Of a DNA stretch of 64,000 nt, positions 11,009 to 21,331 are shown piece after piece (positions within the stretch are counted from its first letter, which is position 1; every line of letters begins with the position of its first letter). Under the pieces are notes generated by a model that did no database searches, was not told the origin of the DNA, and saw only the letters and a list, made by a program, of their open reading frames with translations. Source of the stretch: Marsupella aquatica (taxonomy: Eukaryota; Marchantiophyta); the NCBI GenBank assembly GCA_973895155.1, contig OZ316893.1, positions 18,042,001-18,106,000 on the forward strand, written 5' to 3'. The translations under genes and the position numbers were made by a program.

Positions 11009-11745
11009 ACTCTGAAATTTCTCCTTCCTCTTATGACTTGCAACACACACACACCTATCTACATTTACACATGACTCACACTCCTCAAACCTAGCTCTCG
11101 AAAGCATGTCTGCTACTGGATTGTTCTTACCCAAAATATGCTCTAATTCAGGATTGAACATGCGAATGAAAGCAATCCATCTGAGCATGGCGATATCAGG
11201 GGTATCACAATTAGCAATCATACCGAGCAAAGGAAGGCAATCAGTTTGCAAAACTACATGTGCTCCTATCAAATAATCCTTCTCTTGTTTGAGGGCACAT
11301 TTTGCTCCCCATAACTCTCTCTTGACCTGTGGATACCTACGATGCCTCTCATTGAATATCTTGGCACCAAACCTAGTAGCAAACATCTGGCCATCTCCAT
11401 CTTCTTGGCCAAGTACCCAGCCTGCTGCCAAAGGACTAGAGTCAACAGTAAGAACAATTGGCCTCCCACAAGCATAGTCTGGTGGCCTCAAAACTGGTGG
11501 ACTCATCAACGACTCCTTGAGCTTTGCCATAGCTCTCTCACACTCATCACTCCATCGAAACCTCACTTTCTTTCTAAGTAGCCCATACAATGGATCCGCT
11601 ATGTGGGCAAAATGAGGGATCCACACACGGTAAAACACACATGCTCCTAAAAATCTCCTCACCTCACTCACACTCTCACATGCTCTCATCTCTCGGATGG
11701 CATCAACTTTAGCCTGGTTAGGCAACCGCCCATAAGGTCCACACC
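11009..11745 (-). pseudogene. Gypsy C pol: RT thumb and RNase H, truncated before integrase
   Basis: The frame continues from the RT segment after a TAG at 11747-11749. Conserved parts are EVRRFLGACVFYR (RT connection), FVLTVDSSPLAAGWVLGQ-type RNase H start, ELWGAKCALK and QTDCLPLLGM, then ILGKNNPVADMLSRARF. About 30 codons later the sequence runs into the LTR of A1 at 11009, so the end of RNase H, all of integrase and the 3' LTR are missing. The lineage differs from A1 and D: spacing and motifs are closer to the gypsy group with FLDDIPIKG at the RT active site. Confidence 0.8.
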
Positions 11746-11746
11746 G

Positions 11747-12250
11747 CTACCCAACCACTATGATCTCACGAAGTCCAAAGGCTGACTTTTCTCCTGACAA
11801 GGTGATCCCAACCTCAATCAAACGCTTAAGGATTGATGTAACATCTTGAAGATGCTCCCAAACAAATTGTCGAAGCCCATCACTCCTTACACTCTCATCC
11901 TTTTCTTCCTCCTTGCATCCCTTGATGGGGATATCATCAAGAAATGGCCTAGTCTTTTCAAGAATGAATGCTTGGAGTATTTTGTTCATTGCATTCTGCA
12001 TATGGGCAACAGAGTTAGTAGCACCTTGAGGTAAAGTGCACATCTTCAAAACTCCAAGAGGAGTCCTCATGGTGGTGATGTCACGACTTCCTTCAGCCAA
12101 CTGAAACTGGTCATAACCAGAGTACAAATCTCCAATCGAGTAGATAGCTCTCCTTGCAAACTCCTCAGCAAACTCATCAACAATAGGTCCGGTTCCAACA
12201 TTCCTAATGGTCACCTTTTTAGGTGGTTGCATATCTTGAATAAATCTCAT
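11747..12250 (-). pseudogene. Gypsy C reverse transcriptase, central part
   Basis: This is the palm of RT: MRFIQDMQPPKKVTIRN, YSIGDLYSGYDQFQL, MRTPLGVLKMCTLPQGATNSV and the active site RPFLDDIPIKG (LDD in place of YxDD). It is in frame with the segments on both sides; stops at 12287-12289 and 11747-11749 are the only interruptions. An acidic loop (KEEEKDES) after the active site is characteristic of this sublineage and absent from A1 and D. Confidence 0.85.
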
Positions 12251-12286
12251 CTTACCATTTTTCTTCCTAACAGTAAACCAACAATT

Positions 12287-13078
12287 TCAATATGGAGCAT
12301 CTGACCTCTCAAGGATCCTTGACTGAATTTTGTCTTTCAACAATTCAATAACCTTTGGGAGCAAGGCTCTAGGTACAGGTAAAGGCTTAAGATCCCAAGG
12401 AATGTGAGGGACAGTAAAAATAATCATTGGAGCCACATCTCTAGGATTAACACATCCTATCTCATCCAACACAAATGAAAAAGCCTTTCCATGCACCCTT
12501 ACCGTTTCACGAAAAGCTGAAATCTCTATATCAGTCATTAGTCCATCATCACCTATTCTCAACTTGCTTAATGATTCCTCTGTGAAAACATGGCCAATAC
12601 CTTTGGCTGGTCTCAAACAAGGCTCTTGACTTGCCTTCTCAATCATCTCTCTTGCCTCGGGTGGCAATGGTATAGCAGCAGGACGAACCTTTTGCTCCAC
12701 AGTTTTGTACTTAGTGTGGACAGCCACATCAGGCCTTAAAAAACGTGTTAGCTCCAAATAGAACTCTCGACCAACCTCTATCTCACTCTCACCCTTAACA
12801 ATCTCACCCAAAATCTGTACAAAAGAAGGGTTATGGCCCTTCTCATCAAAAATGCCAAAAACTTGCTCATCATTTGGTAAGTCACCTAAGTAGTGCATTC
12901 GCTTCTCCCACTTACCCATCTTTTGGTTTTCCATAGTTGAGCATCCTTCCCTACTTAAAAACAAAACCTGGCTACACTTAGAAAACCCACAAAAAGAATT
13001 AGCAAACAACTCATCAGTATTTACATCACAAGACGGAGAAATGAAACTGGCACCTTGCTCCTCCGACACATCAAACAA
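12287..13078 (-). pseudogene. Gypsy C pol: protease-RT linker and start of RT
   Basis: The 263-codon segment includes HGKAFSFVLDEIGC, IPWDLKPLPVPRALLPKV and QSRILERSDAPY, which precede the RT fingers in this lineage. It stops at TGA 12287-12289, after which RT continues in the same frame. The border with the protease ORF at 13078-13084 is a frame change. No catalytic residues of its own are seen. Confidence 0.7.
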
Positions 13079-13083
13079 GGCAC

Positions 13084-14481
13084 CTAATTGAAATTCATTT
13101 CAGACTCAGTCTCCCTCAACTCTCTCCTATGTCTCTTGTGGTTAGGGGAACAAGTAGGAAATTGCACAACCCTAAGGCCATCTCTACTTCGAATCTTAGC
13201 AAAGTGAGTCCCATCATCCAAAACCTTGGTCTCCATCCTCATCTCAGTGATGAATGGCTGCCCTAAAATGACGCAATAAGGAAGGTTAATATGAACAAAA
13301 ATATTCATGGGCTCAACAATGTTGCCAATCCTAGTTGTTACCCTAGGGCAAGCACCCCACAAGGCATTCTGATCCCTGTTAATGTCATTCACACCCCACT
13401 CAATATCTCGATCAACAAAGAATTTTCCTTCCTCATAAACCCTCATAGACATCAAGTTAACCTCAGACCCTGAGTCAATCAAAGCTCTCAAGGTTCCCTC
13501 AACTCCTCTCACCTCAATCTCTACCTCAGTACAAGCTCTTGCCCAAAAGGATTCCATGAAGGACTTCCCTCCCCACCCTAAGGACTTGTTGACAATACTG
13601 AGGGTAGCATCATACACCCTAGTCCAATTGTAAGCACTATCACTCACAGGTTCAAAGTTCCTACTAATTGTAGGAAGCTCCTCATACTCATCTTTTACTG
13701 GACAACTGTTTTTTTTACATTTTCTGGCAGAAACTATCCAAGCTTTTTCAGAACTTGAGAGGGGAGGCTCAATATTAGGAAAATAACCATGAGTGGTTTC
13801 GACTTTGGTCTCTCTACCTTCAACTTTCAACTCATCCTTCTCACTCTCCCTCACCCTTTTAAGCCAATCTTTCTCTGCACAAGACAGGTTAGGAGCAAGC
13901 TCACAAGGATCCAAGTCACTCAAGTCCCTCTTTTTGCTAGTACATGGCATTGGCACTGTCTCCTCATCATTTTCAAGAAATTTCATCCAATTACCATCCT
14001 CATCACTTTCACTTTCAGCTGATCCCTCCATGCTCTTGACTTTCAAACCCCTGCTATTGACTCCCAACTCATGGACTCGAGTAGGCAAAGTCCCTACCTC
14101 CCACACATTAGCATGGTAGGGAGACTTATCACTAGTCTCCTGGTCTTGATCCTTAACCTCACTTGACAAGGAAACAGGCCCTTCCTTGTACACTCTTTTC
14201 TTCCTAGCCTTGGCTAGGATAGCCTCTTGAATCTCTTTTCTCATCACTCCAAAGAGCTCCTCATTAGTGAACCCTCGTGCCTCCTGTTTCCAGAATTTCT
14301 GGGCAATGATATCAGGTTCAATTTCTCTCTCAACTTCTCTCCCTAGAACCCAACCTGGACTCTTCGAGGTTACCTTAGCATCCTCATCCTTCAATTGGGG
14401 AGGGGGCAAACTCTCCTTCTCAATTGGCAAAGGTACATCTTCTGTTGAGCCTGAACCTTCATCTTCTACTTGAAACCACAT
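13084..14481 (-). pseudogene. Gypsy C protease region
   Basis: Of 465 codons, the last 150 contain a retropepsin-type motif RALIDSGSEVNLMS, with an intact D-S-G, and later ILGQPFITEMRM. The N-terminal two thirds is acidic and low in complexity, with scattered SSEKAW repeats (PPLSSSEKAWI, LSCAEKDWLK). No zinc knuckle is seen. The true gag-pol frame upstream is broken by a short tandem duplication near 14470-14512. Confidence 0.75.
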
Positions 14482-14833
14482 CCTTGAACCCTAGCCTTGA
14501 AACCACATCCTTCAACTCAGGCTCAACAAGAGTTGAAAACTCCAAAACAGCAGTAGCTTGGTCAATTTTAAAAACCTCAACTTGTCTCCAATATACTCTC
14601 AAATACCTGGTTACATCTTTGCCCTTGAACTCTCCTTCACTAGAAAGGATAGCTTGTAGACACTTAGTAACCCTATCCTCTAGAACCTTTTCATTCTTTT
14701 CCTTTCTACCAACATCCTCTCTTCTACTCTCATCCCTTCTCAAAGCTGATTGAATAGCTATGAAAAGATCAGAAAGCTCCTGAACACTCCTCATATTAAC
14801 TGACCCACTAGTGGGCTCCTCTTCATTTGCCAT
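14459..14833 (-). pseudogene. Gypsy C gag N-terminal fragment
   Basis: The ORF starts MANEEEPTSGSVNM at 14833, just downstream (in element sense) of a roughly 1-kb leader. It has helical capsid-like sequence (FKGKDVTRYLRVYW) but is only 124 codons. A direct duplication of CCTTGAAACCACATCCTT at about 14469-14512 breaks the frame at its end. A full gag would be much longer, so an internal deletion is likely. Confidence 0.6.
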
Positions 14834-15869
14834 TGTAGCTCCTGTCTAGTCTCTTGATAGCTATACGAGTTATGGAAGACCTAACAACTCACGGGCTGAA
14901 TCATCTTCCTATAACCTCCCTATGCCACCCTTTTGACTGGTCAAACACCCCACAACAGCCAAGGACCCTTCCCAATAGCAAATCATTCATATATCTTCAT
15001 CATCATAACTTCCAAGCAACAACACAAGGCTTGTAATGATCGACAAGCATTGAAACAAGGAACACCTCATCCAAGGCAAGAGTAAGAGCTCTTACCTGAT
15101 TTTGAATCACTCTTATCAAAAACACAACATAAACATCACTTTCTCCATGCTCTAGGGTATCAAACTCAGGTTTCATCAACAATCATCAATCAGAATTCAA
15201 AATAACAACAACTAGGGCAAAAGTAAGACCTCCTACCTGGTTTTGGCCTCCATTTTGTCCCACTTTCGAACCTGCATCTCCTCATGGGTATCTCAAACAA
15301 GAATCCATCAAACAAAGAGCATTTTTGCATACACTCAATGGATAAGTTACTCCTTAATATGCTCAATCTTAGCTCAGATTACTCCAAGTACCACAATAAT
15401 GCTGGAACATGCAACCCAAAGGGAGGGCAAGTCCAACTGCATACTTGAAAGCCATCGGCCAGACTTCACAATCAAGGAGTAATACATACAACCTCTTCTT
15501 TCATACCAAAATATCTAGTTCAAGCTTCCCAATGGAATGCCCACAAGCCCAAGTCCAACGTTTGATTGATCACCATCCCTTTTCCAGCACTTGATTGCTC
15601 ACAATCCCTTGCTACCAATGAAGGCGCACAAGTTCAGGTTTACATTCGTTTGTGGTCGAGTTCAGGGTCACCCTCGTTTGTTGTCAAGGCAAGTGGAACA
15701 CCCAACGGCAAGCAAGGCAAATCTATTCATAGTTCAATCATTCCAACTTCTGAATCTTAATAAAAGTGCATACAAGCAACCAGATCCCACATTAGGGTTA
15801 GCAACTTGTTGGCATAATGGTTAGTAGAATTCACAATATAGCTACTATCTCAAGCCTCAAGACCTATTT
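14834..15869 (-). other. Gypsy C untranslated leader with internal repeats
   Basis: No convincing gene is present. It lies between the PBS and gag. The segment 15510-15750 is a diverged direct copy (about 80% by eye) of 16085-16320 inside the LTR. A shorter repeat (GTAAGAGCTCTTACCTG / GTAAGACCTCCTACCTG type) occurs at about 15077 and 15214. Confidence 0.5.
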
Positions 15870-15887
15870 TCCCCAGTATGGTCGCCA
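15870..15887 (-). promoter_or_regulatory. Primer-binding site of gypsy C (TGGCGACCATACTGGGGA)
   Basis: On minus, TGGCGACCATACTGGGGA follows the LTR end by 3 bases. It resembles the TGGCGAC...CTGGGGA sites common in plant gypsy elements. The tRNA was not assigned. Confidence 0.65.
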
Positions 15888-15890
15888 ACT

Positions 15891-18125
15891 TGTCCTGAGG
15901 ATAAGCAAAGAGGTGGGAAAGGGCCTCAAGGGACACGCAGGGTGTATGGCTGCTTGAGATAGGAAACGGTTGCAAACAAGACAAAGTATCTACCCTAACC
16001 TTTCATCCACATCATCACAAGCAAGCAAGCATGCTTTCGAAACTCAAGCCATTTACATACTCATATCCAATCACAATCAAAATAACTAGTTCAAGCTTCC
16101 CAATGTAATCCTCACAAGTCTAAGCCCAACATTCAATTGGTCACCATTCCTTTTCCAACACTTGATTGCACACAATCCCTTGCAACCCTCTAAGGTACAC
16201 AAGTTCAAGCTTACATCAATGTGGTCAAGTTAAGGGTCACTCTTGGTTGTGGCTAAGACAAGTGGGACATCCAAAGGTATGCAAGGCATCTCTATGCACC
16301 ATTCAAACATCCAACTTTCAAAACATGGGAAACTACTTTCGAAAAGTGACCTAGGGTTGGTCAACAAACTCCTTAACAAACATGGAATTGACCTTAGTCC
16401 CTTCCTCTAGTAGAACCACCAAGTATAATCCACAAACAACCCATTCCATCAATCGAAAATGCCTTCACTCTTTACTCTTGCAACTTCCCTCATGCATAAT
16501 AACTACTTTCGAAAGTACCTTCATTCAACCCATCTACTTTCAAAAACACCTTCAAGCTCACAACAACATTCGAAAATGGCATGAAGACATTCATTCTAAC
16601 CATTCCATCACTCATAGCCAAAGCAAGGCATCAACACACATCTCAAAAACGAGGATACCTCTCCTCTAAATGCATAGCAAGAAGGCACTTGTAGCATCAT
16701 GGCCTCCAAGTAAAAACATGGGTCACAAGCAAGACCCTCCTAGCAAAAATGAATCATCACCAAGTCTAATCATCAACCAAGCATTCAAAATCCCTCCATA
16801 GCCTATCCAAGCTTCAAAACCCTAGTCTCCTTCTCTCATACTTCCTTCTTTCAACCAAATCTACTTTCGAAGCTTCAAGTCAAGGAGTTTACAAGAGAGT
16901 AGGCCTTCTTAGTGAGCCATCTCTAATGCAAGACTCCCAAGCTTCAACAAGATTAGGTCTCATCTCCTCTAAGCTTTCGAAAATCTCCTACAAGTCCATT
17001 CTCCTCAAAACTTGAAACAACAAACCTACATTCGAGTATGCCTTCTTGTGGGCAATCTCTCATGCAAGCTCCTTATACTTCCTACTCACATCCTACCTCC
17101 TTCCTAAGGCTTCGAGTCAGCCTCTCCTACATTCGAAACCTCTCTCCAAATCCTTAGAAAAACCGTCATAAAACTCAATCTCTTCACATTCAAAGCTTCT
17201 ACTCCATCTATCTCTTCACAAAATTGCCTCTACATCTCCTACCCTCAAAATCCTAAGGTCATGGCCAAGGAGGAGGGCTCCCCCTTCACTCATGCCTCAT
17301 GCTCGAGCTCCCCTCAAGAGGTTCGCTCCTACCTATTCAAAACTTACTCAAAGACTCAAAAACTGCCAAAAGCGGCAGCACTTTAGCAGCATCACGGTGT
17401 GAGAGAGAGCCCACCCTTCGAACTCTCCTCTTTAGTACTCTCGTGGGAAGGCCTGGGGCAAGGCACAAGCCCTCCACTTATGGTTTAAGTCCTCGACAAT
17501 TTTCAGCCCTTGATCATCCATCAAAAAGATCTAAGGGTCAAAAATGAGCCAAAATACCATCCTTTGTAACTTTGTAACCAAATGAGGCTTCGCACTTTCG
17601 AAAAAACCTCGACCTCCTCCAAACCCTAAGGCACGTCCTCATCCTCAATCCTATCCATTCATCCATTGACTCAACCAAGATCCACCGTTGATGTAGGTTC
17701 AATGAATCTAGTCCTTATTTCACAAAACTAGGAATCTGGCCCATATCTCACAAAACTGATGCACTTGGACCAAACCCTATTACATGCCTTGAACCTGGTC
17801 ACCTCCTCCATGTATTCAATGAACCTGGTCACCATGTCGCCAAAACCCTAGATACCTTGCTTGTTGAGCAAGCAACCTCCATTCCGCCAATCTGCCAAAT
17901 GATAACTTAATCGCTGGTCACAAATGAAAAACATACCCCACAATAGTAACAAGGGTGGGTAGGCTCGACCTCATCCCTACCTTGACCCTCATAACTCTAC
18001 TTCCTCCTTCACATTGGTCAAGTTAGCTCAAGTCAAGTCAACTTGCCCAAGTTAGAAGCAAAAATTGGTTTCAACTTCCTTCACAAAACATGAGGATTCC
18101 TCCTTTAGGATGGAAACCTCATGAC
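15891..18125 (-). repeat. 5' LTR of gypsy C (outer edge at family-A junction)
   Basis: It starts TGTCCTGAGG at 15891, adjacent to the PBS. It has no coding content, is rich in short CTACTTTCGAA-type motifs, and contains a diverged copy of a leader segment (16085-16320 versus 15510-15750). The outer edge is placed where homology to aORF-A begins (18126). There is no second LTR in the window, so the length (about 2.2 kb) is an upper estimate. Confidence 0.55.
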
Positions 18126-18896
18126 AACGGTCACCATGTTGTCTACCGGGGCCGCTCCTGGGGTCAGGGCAGGGGGTGGGGACGATATAGTGTCGGCCCC
18201 CTGAGCGCTTGTTCCTCTGGGCCGCCTGGTCAAGGGTGGGGTAGCCTCGTCGTCATCGCTAAGATCCACAGCGTTGATGACGGAGCGTACTTGTGCTGGC
18301 TGGGCGATCGGTGGTGGGGTTTGGCTAGGCTACGGCTGAGGCTGAAGCTGAAGCTGAGCCTGAGGTTGAGCTTGAGGTTGCATGGGTATGGGTACGGGTA
18401 TGGGTACGGGTTCGACTGAGTTGGTCATGTTGGTTGATGGCCAAGTTCCCATGAAGCTCTGTAGGTGCTGGTAGAAGTTCTCCGAAGCGAGTGCAGACGA
18501 CCTTGTCGAACGGGTAGTGCTAGACTCGCTATTGATGATAGCCCAAACCTGAGCAGGGATGTGGTCGAAGTGATGTCGTTGCAAGTCGATCGTACCCGGG
18601 ATATTGAAGACCTCGTCCGGAAGCCAAAGCAATGCTTCCCAGAAACCGATATATTTTTCTCCGTTGAAGAAGTACCCAGATACCTCTGCTGGTCGGTAAA
18701 GCTCGCTCTGAGACGGGTAGTCAAAGTTAAGGATGTAGTGGTGTCGTCCTGCTAGGCGGATGGCTCTCTCGTACTCACGTTCGATTTCGTATCGGCGCGG
18801 GTTGGCGTGTTTCAATGAGTCGGCCAAGTGCCTTCCGGTAGATAGGAACTGCGTCCAGAATCGAATGGCCGAGCTGGAGAGGATCGTGTGCGACAT
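18126..18896 (-). pseudogene. aORF-A2: second copy of aORF-A, 5' half
   Basis: An ATG at 18896 begins the same MSHTILSSSAIRFW product as 4003, about 96% identical in DNA by eye. Unlike copy A1 the frame runs through the site of the A1 stop (3575), with Gln there, reaching the Pro/Gln-rich linker. A stop at about 18330 then ends the open frame. The C-terminal half is replaced at 18126 by the LTR of gypsy C. The homologous block runs on upstream to 19366, including the TATA box. Confidence 0.8.
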
Positions 18897-18996
18897 TCAG
18901 AGGAGATAGTAGTGGCGACTTTAGAGCGAACGAGAGAGCTGGGGTCAAAGCTGGCACATGGACTAATGGACTGGTGCACTACAAAGGGTTGGCTCC

Positions 18997-19005
18997 CCTT
19001 TTATA
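18997..19005 (-). promoter_or_regulatory. TATA box upstream of aORF-A2
   Basis: TATAAAAGG on the minus strand, about 100 bases upstream of the ATG at 18896, is the exact counterpart of 4104-4112. Confidence 0.45.
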
Positions 19006-19405
19006 CCTTGAGGGCTTGTCGATCCCCCGACGTCTCCTCGACGCCCATAGACTGAACTGCTCACGCTTGTGGTGTACCGGCCACTCCGCCGGTCTGAGTC
19101 AGCACGTATCAGTGGCGGCTTCCTTAAGTTCGTTATACGGACCCGAGGGAGGGGCCCCTCCATGCTCGTAACCCGGGTGTGCAAATAGCGACCCGCCGCC
19201 AGTCCGAACCTGAATTCCCCCTTATTGCCTAATGATGTCCTACCCATAATGATTACCTAAATACTGTTGTTATGCTAATAATAGCGGCCTAAGACACTCC
19301 TAACGCGCATGCTAAGTGCAGTTAGACCGAATCACTCATTAACCGCCGTACCGGCGGCGTCACAAAGACCCAGCCAACAAATCTGATGTTCAATCACTGA
19401 GTGAT

Positions 19406-21331
19406 ATGGCTCATACTTTCAAAGTCATGACCAAGCTAAGGGCAAAAATTGTGGAGTACTTCGTTTTGAAGTCTCCGGATCGGTTTGCCAATTCACTCAC
19501 TTGGTTTGAGCTAACTCAATTTTTGCCTGCATTTATGGATCGTGGTGAGTTGCCAAAACTTAGACAACTTGCTGGAGAGGTTTGGATTTCCAACCTCCTA
19601 CAAAGAAATAGGCCAAAAGACCCATTTTTGCAAAGTCTCATTGTTAGGCTTGAGCAGATATATTGCAAGGTATTTGGCGGGTTGCCTTCAATGGAGGATA
19701 CTCCTTATCGCACATTTTTTAGCAATAATTTGATGAGGACAATGAAGCCTGAGATTGTTGACTCGGTGCAAAGGACGTGCCCACTCTCCATTGTCGATTT
19801 TGGTCATCTTCGACAACGGCAGTGGACAGATGCCGAAATTTTTGTCTTGCTGGAGTATTGTTTGCAGATGGCGAACTCGACGGAGCTCTTACTAATCTTT
19901 TTTTTCCGTCAAGGCTCATTGATAGGCCAGATTCATAGTGCCTTTGAAAAGATTCGTCGTGAGAAGAAAGTCCACACGAAGCTGGAGTACGGGAGCTACT
20001 ACCGTGATCAACTGCCCAAGGAGGAGGGAGATTTTCTCATTGGAGCCCGAGACTCAATCATCTTTGGGGGAATTTGTTGTGAAGAGGAACCAGACTGGTC
20101 CCAAATTTTCTTTGATGACTTTTATGCGTTCTGGAACTACAGTGAGAAGTGGGACAAAGACTTCACAGTCTTGCCTTTGAAGGTCCCTACTGGGAACAAC
20201 AAAGACCAATCAAAGGGGAAAGAGAAGCTCGATGAATCCACTGTTGATGTCGAAGTTTTGGAGAAGATGGCCCCATCTTATGAGATGGTCGGTCGGCGTG
20301 GTGGCTTTGTAAATCCGAGAGCAAAGCCTTTGCGAATGACAAAGCGTCTTGTGGATTATTTCTCGTGCCCAGGTCATACAGTGTTGGATTTCTTCTCTGG
20401 AGGACAGACATTGAAAGCTTGTGTCATTCTTGGTCGGGATTGTTTTGTGTATTCAGACACAGCTCAAGAGATGGAATTCACAGAAGCCTTTGCTCAGCTC
20501 CTTCATGACAACAAGCAGGTTTTATATGTGCCACCCAAGGAGCCGTTACCATCTGAGGAAATTACTGCCGGTCCCCTCGTTGTAATAGAAGAGGCGGCCT
20601 TAGATATAGCTCCGGTGGAAGCCAGTGTTTATGAGGAAGTATTTGCGGAGAATTTAGAGCATCACAAAACGGAGGGCCCGAAAATCACAAGCTACATGGA
20701 AGAGGAGGGTAAAATACTGCCTGAATTTGGAAATGATGCTCGAGATGATCTCGACGTTCCAGGTGTTCCTTCATCGGGTGACCTTGGGGATGCACAACGT
20801 GAACAACAGTCTTCAACCTTGGATGTTGGCTGGGAATCCACCTTGCAGGATGCAATTAGCCAACCAATTCCAAGCCCTCCTCAACTGGATGAGATTTTCT
20901 CTACTAAGAAAGCTAGTGGCTGTCATACTCCCCCTCAGGACGAGGCAGGTGCATCGTCCTCTCCCTTGGACCAAATGTTTTGCGCTTTAGAGAATAAGCT
21001 TGTTTTCACAGATTCTTCTACTGGAAGCCCCGTAATTCTCCCTTTTGTTAGGAAACCGGGGACTGAAATTGGTAGAACTGGTTACAAATCACTCAAAGCA
21101 AGTGCTTCTCATTATGTTTGGACTGATGGACCGTCAAAAGGTCAACAAGTCAGTATAGAGCAGTCTGAGAAGATTATTCGATCTAGAAAGTATAGGAAGG
21201 ATAAGTTCAAATTAGTGCCAGTTTGGTCTGAGCCAGCTCTTGTTGAGACCCTTCCCGGAGGGATAAATTTGGACATCCAAAACCAACTAGGAGATAACCT
21301 TCTAGATGAATTTGGGTCTTTCAGCATGTGA
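19406..21331 (+). CDS. DNA N4/N6 methyltransferase-like protein (repeat B copy 1)
   Basis: This is a 641-codon intact ORF. Residues about 305-335 read NPRAKPLRMTKRLVDYFS followed by LDFFSGGQTLKACVILGRD. This matches motif X (KP..L...L...S) and the SAM-binding motif I (normally LDPF.GSGTT...A..LGR) of beta-class N4-cytosine/N6-adenine DNA methyltransferases, where X and I follow the catalytic motif. The expected catalytic DPPY/SPPY position corresponds to IVDFGHLRQ (residues 129-137), so the catalytic tetrapeptide looks lost and activity is doubtful. The C-terminal 270 residues are acidic and disordered with a basic KYRKDKFK patch. The frame is open upstream of the ATG to the repeat junction at 19367, so the N terminus may be truncated. 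The ORF is antisense to aORF-B. A broken second copy lies at 52651-54078. Family assignment is moderate. Confidence 0.65.
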   Translation: MAHTFKVMTKLRAKIVEYFVLKSPDRFANSLTWFELTQFLPAFMDRGELPKLRQLAGEVWISNLLQRNRPKDPFLQSLIVRLEQIYCKVFGGLPSMEDTPYRTFFSNNLMRTMKPEIVDSVQRTCPLSIVDFGHLRQRQWTDAEIFVLLEYCLQMANSTELLLIFFFRQGSLIGQIHSAFEKIRREKKVHTKLEYGSYYRDQLPKEEGDFLIGARDSIIFGGICCEEEPDWSQIFFDDFYAFWNYSEKWDKDFTVLPLKVPTGNNKDQSKGKEKLDESTVDVEVLEKMAPSYEMVGRRGGFVNPRAKPLRMTKRLVDYFSCPGHTVLDFFSGGQTLKACVILGRDCFVYSDTAQEMEFTEAFAQLLHDNKQVLYVPPKEPLPSEEITAGPLVVIEEAALDIAPVEASVYEEVFAENLEHHKTEGPKITSYMEEEGKILPEFGNDARDDLDVPGVPSSGDLGDAQREQQSSTLDVGWESTLQDAISQPIPSPPQLDEIFSTKKASGCHTPPQDEAGASSSPLDQMFCALENKLVFTDSSTGSPVILPFVRKPGTEIGRTGYKSLKASASHYVWTDGPSKGQQVSIEQSEKIIRSRKYRKDKFKLVPVWSEPALVETLPGGINLDIQNQLGDNLLDEFGSFSM

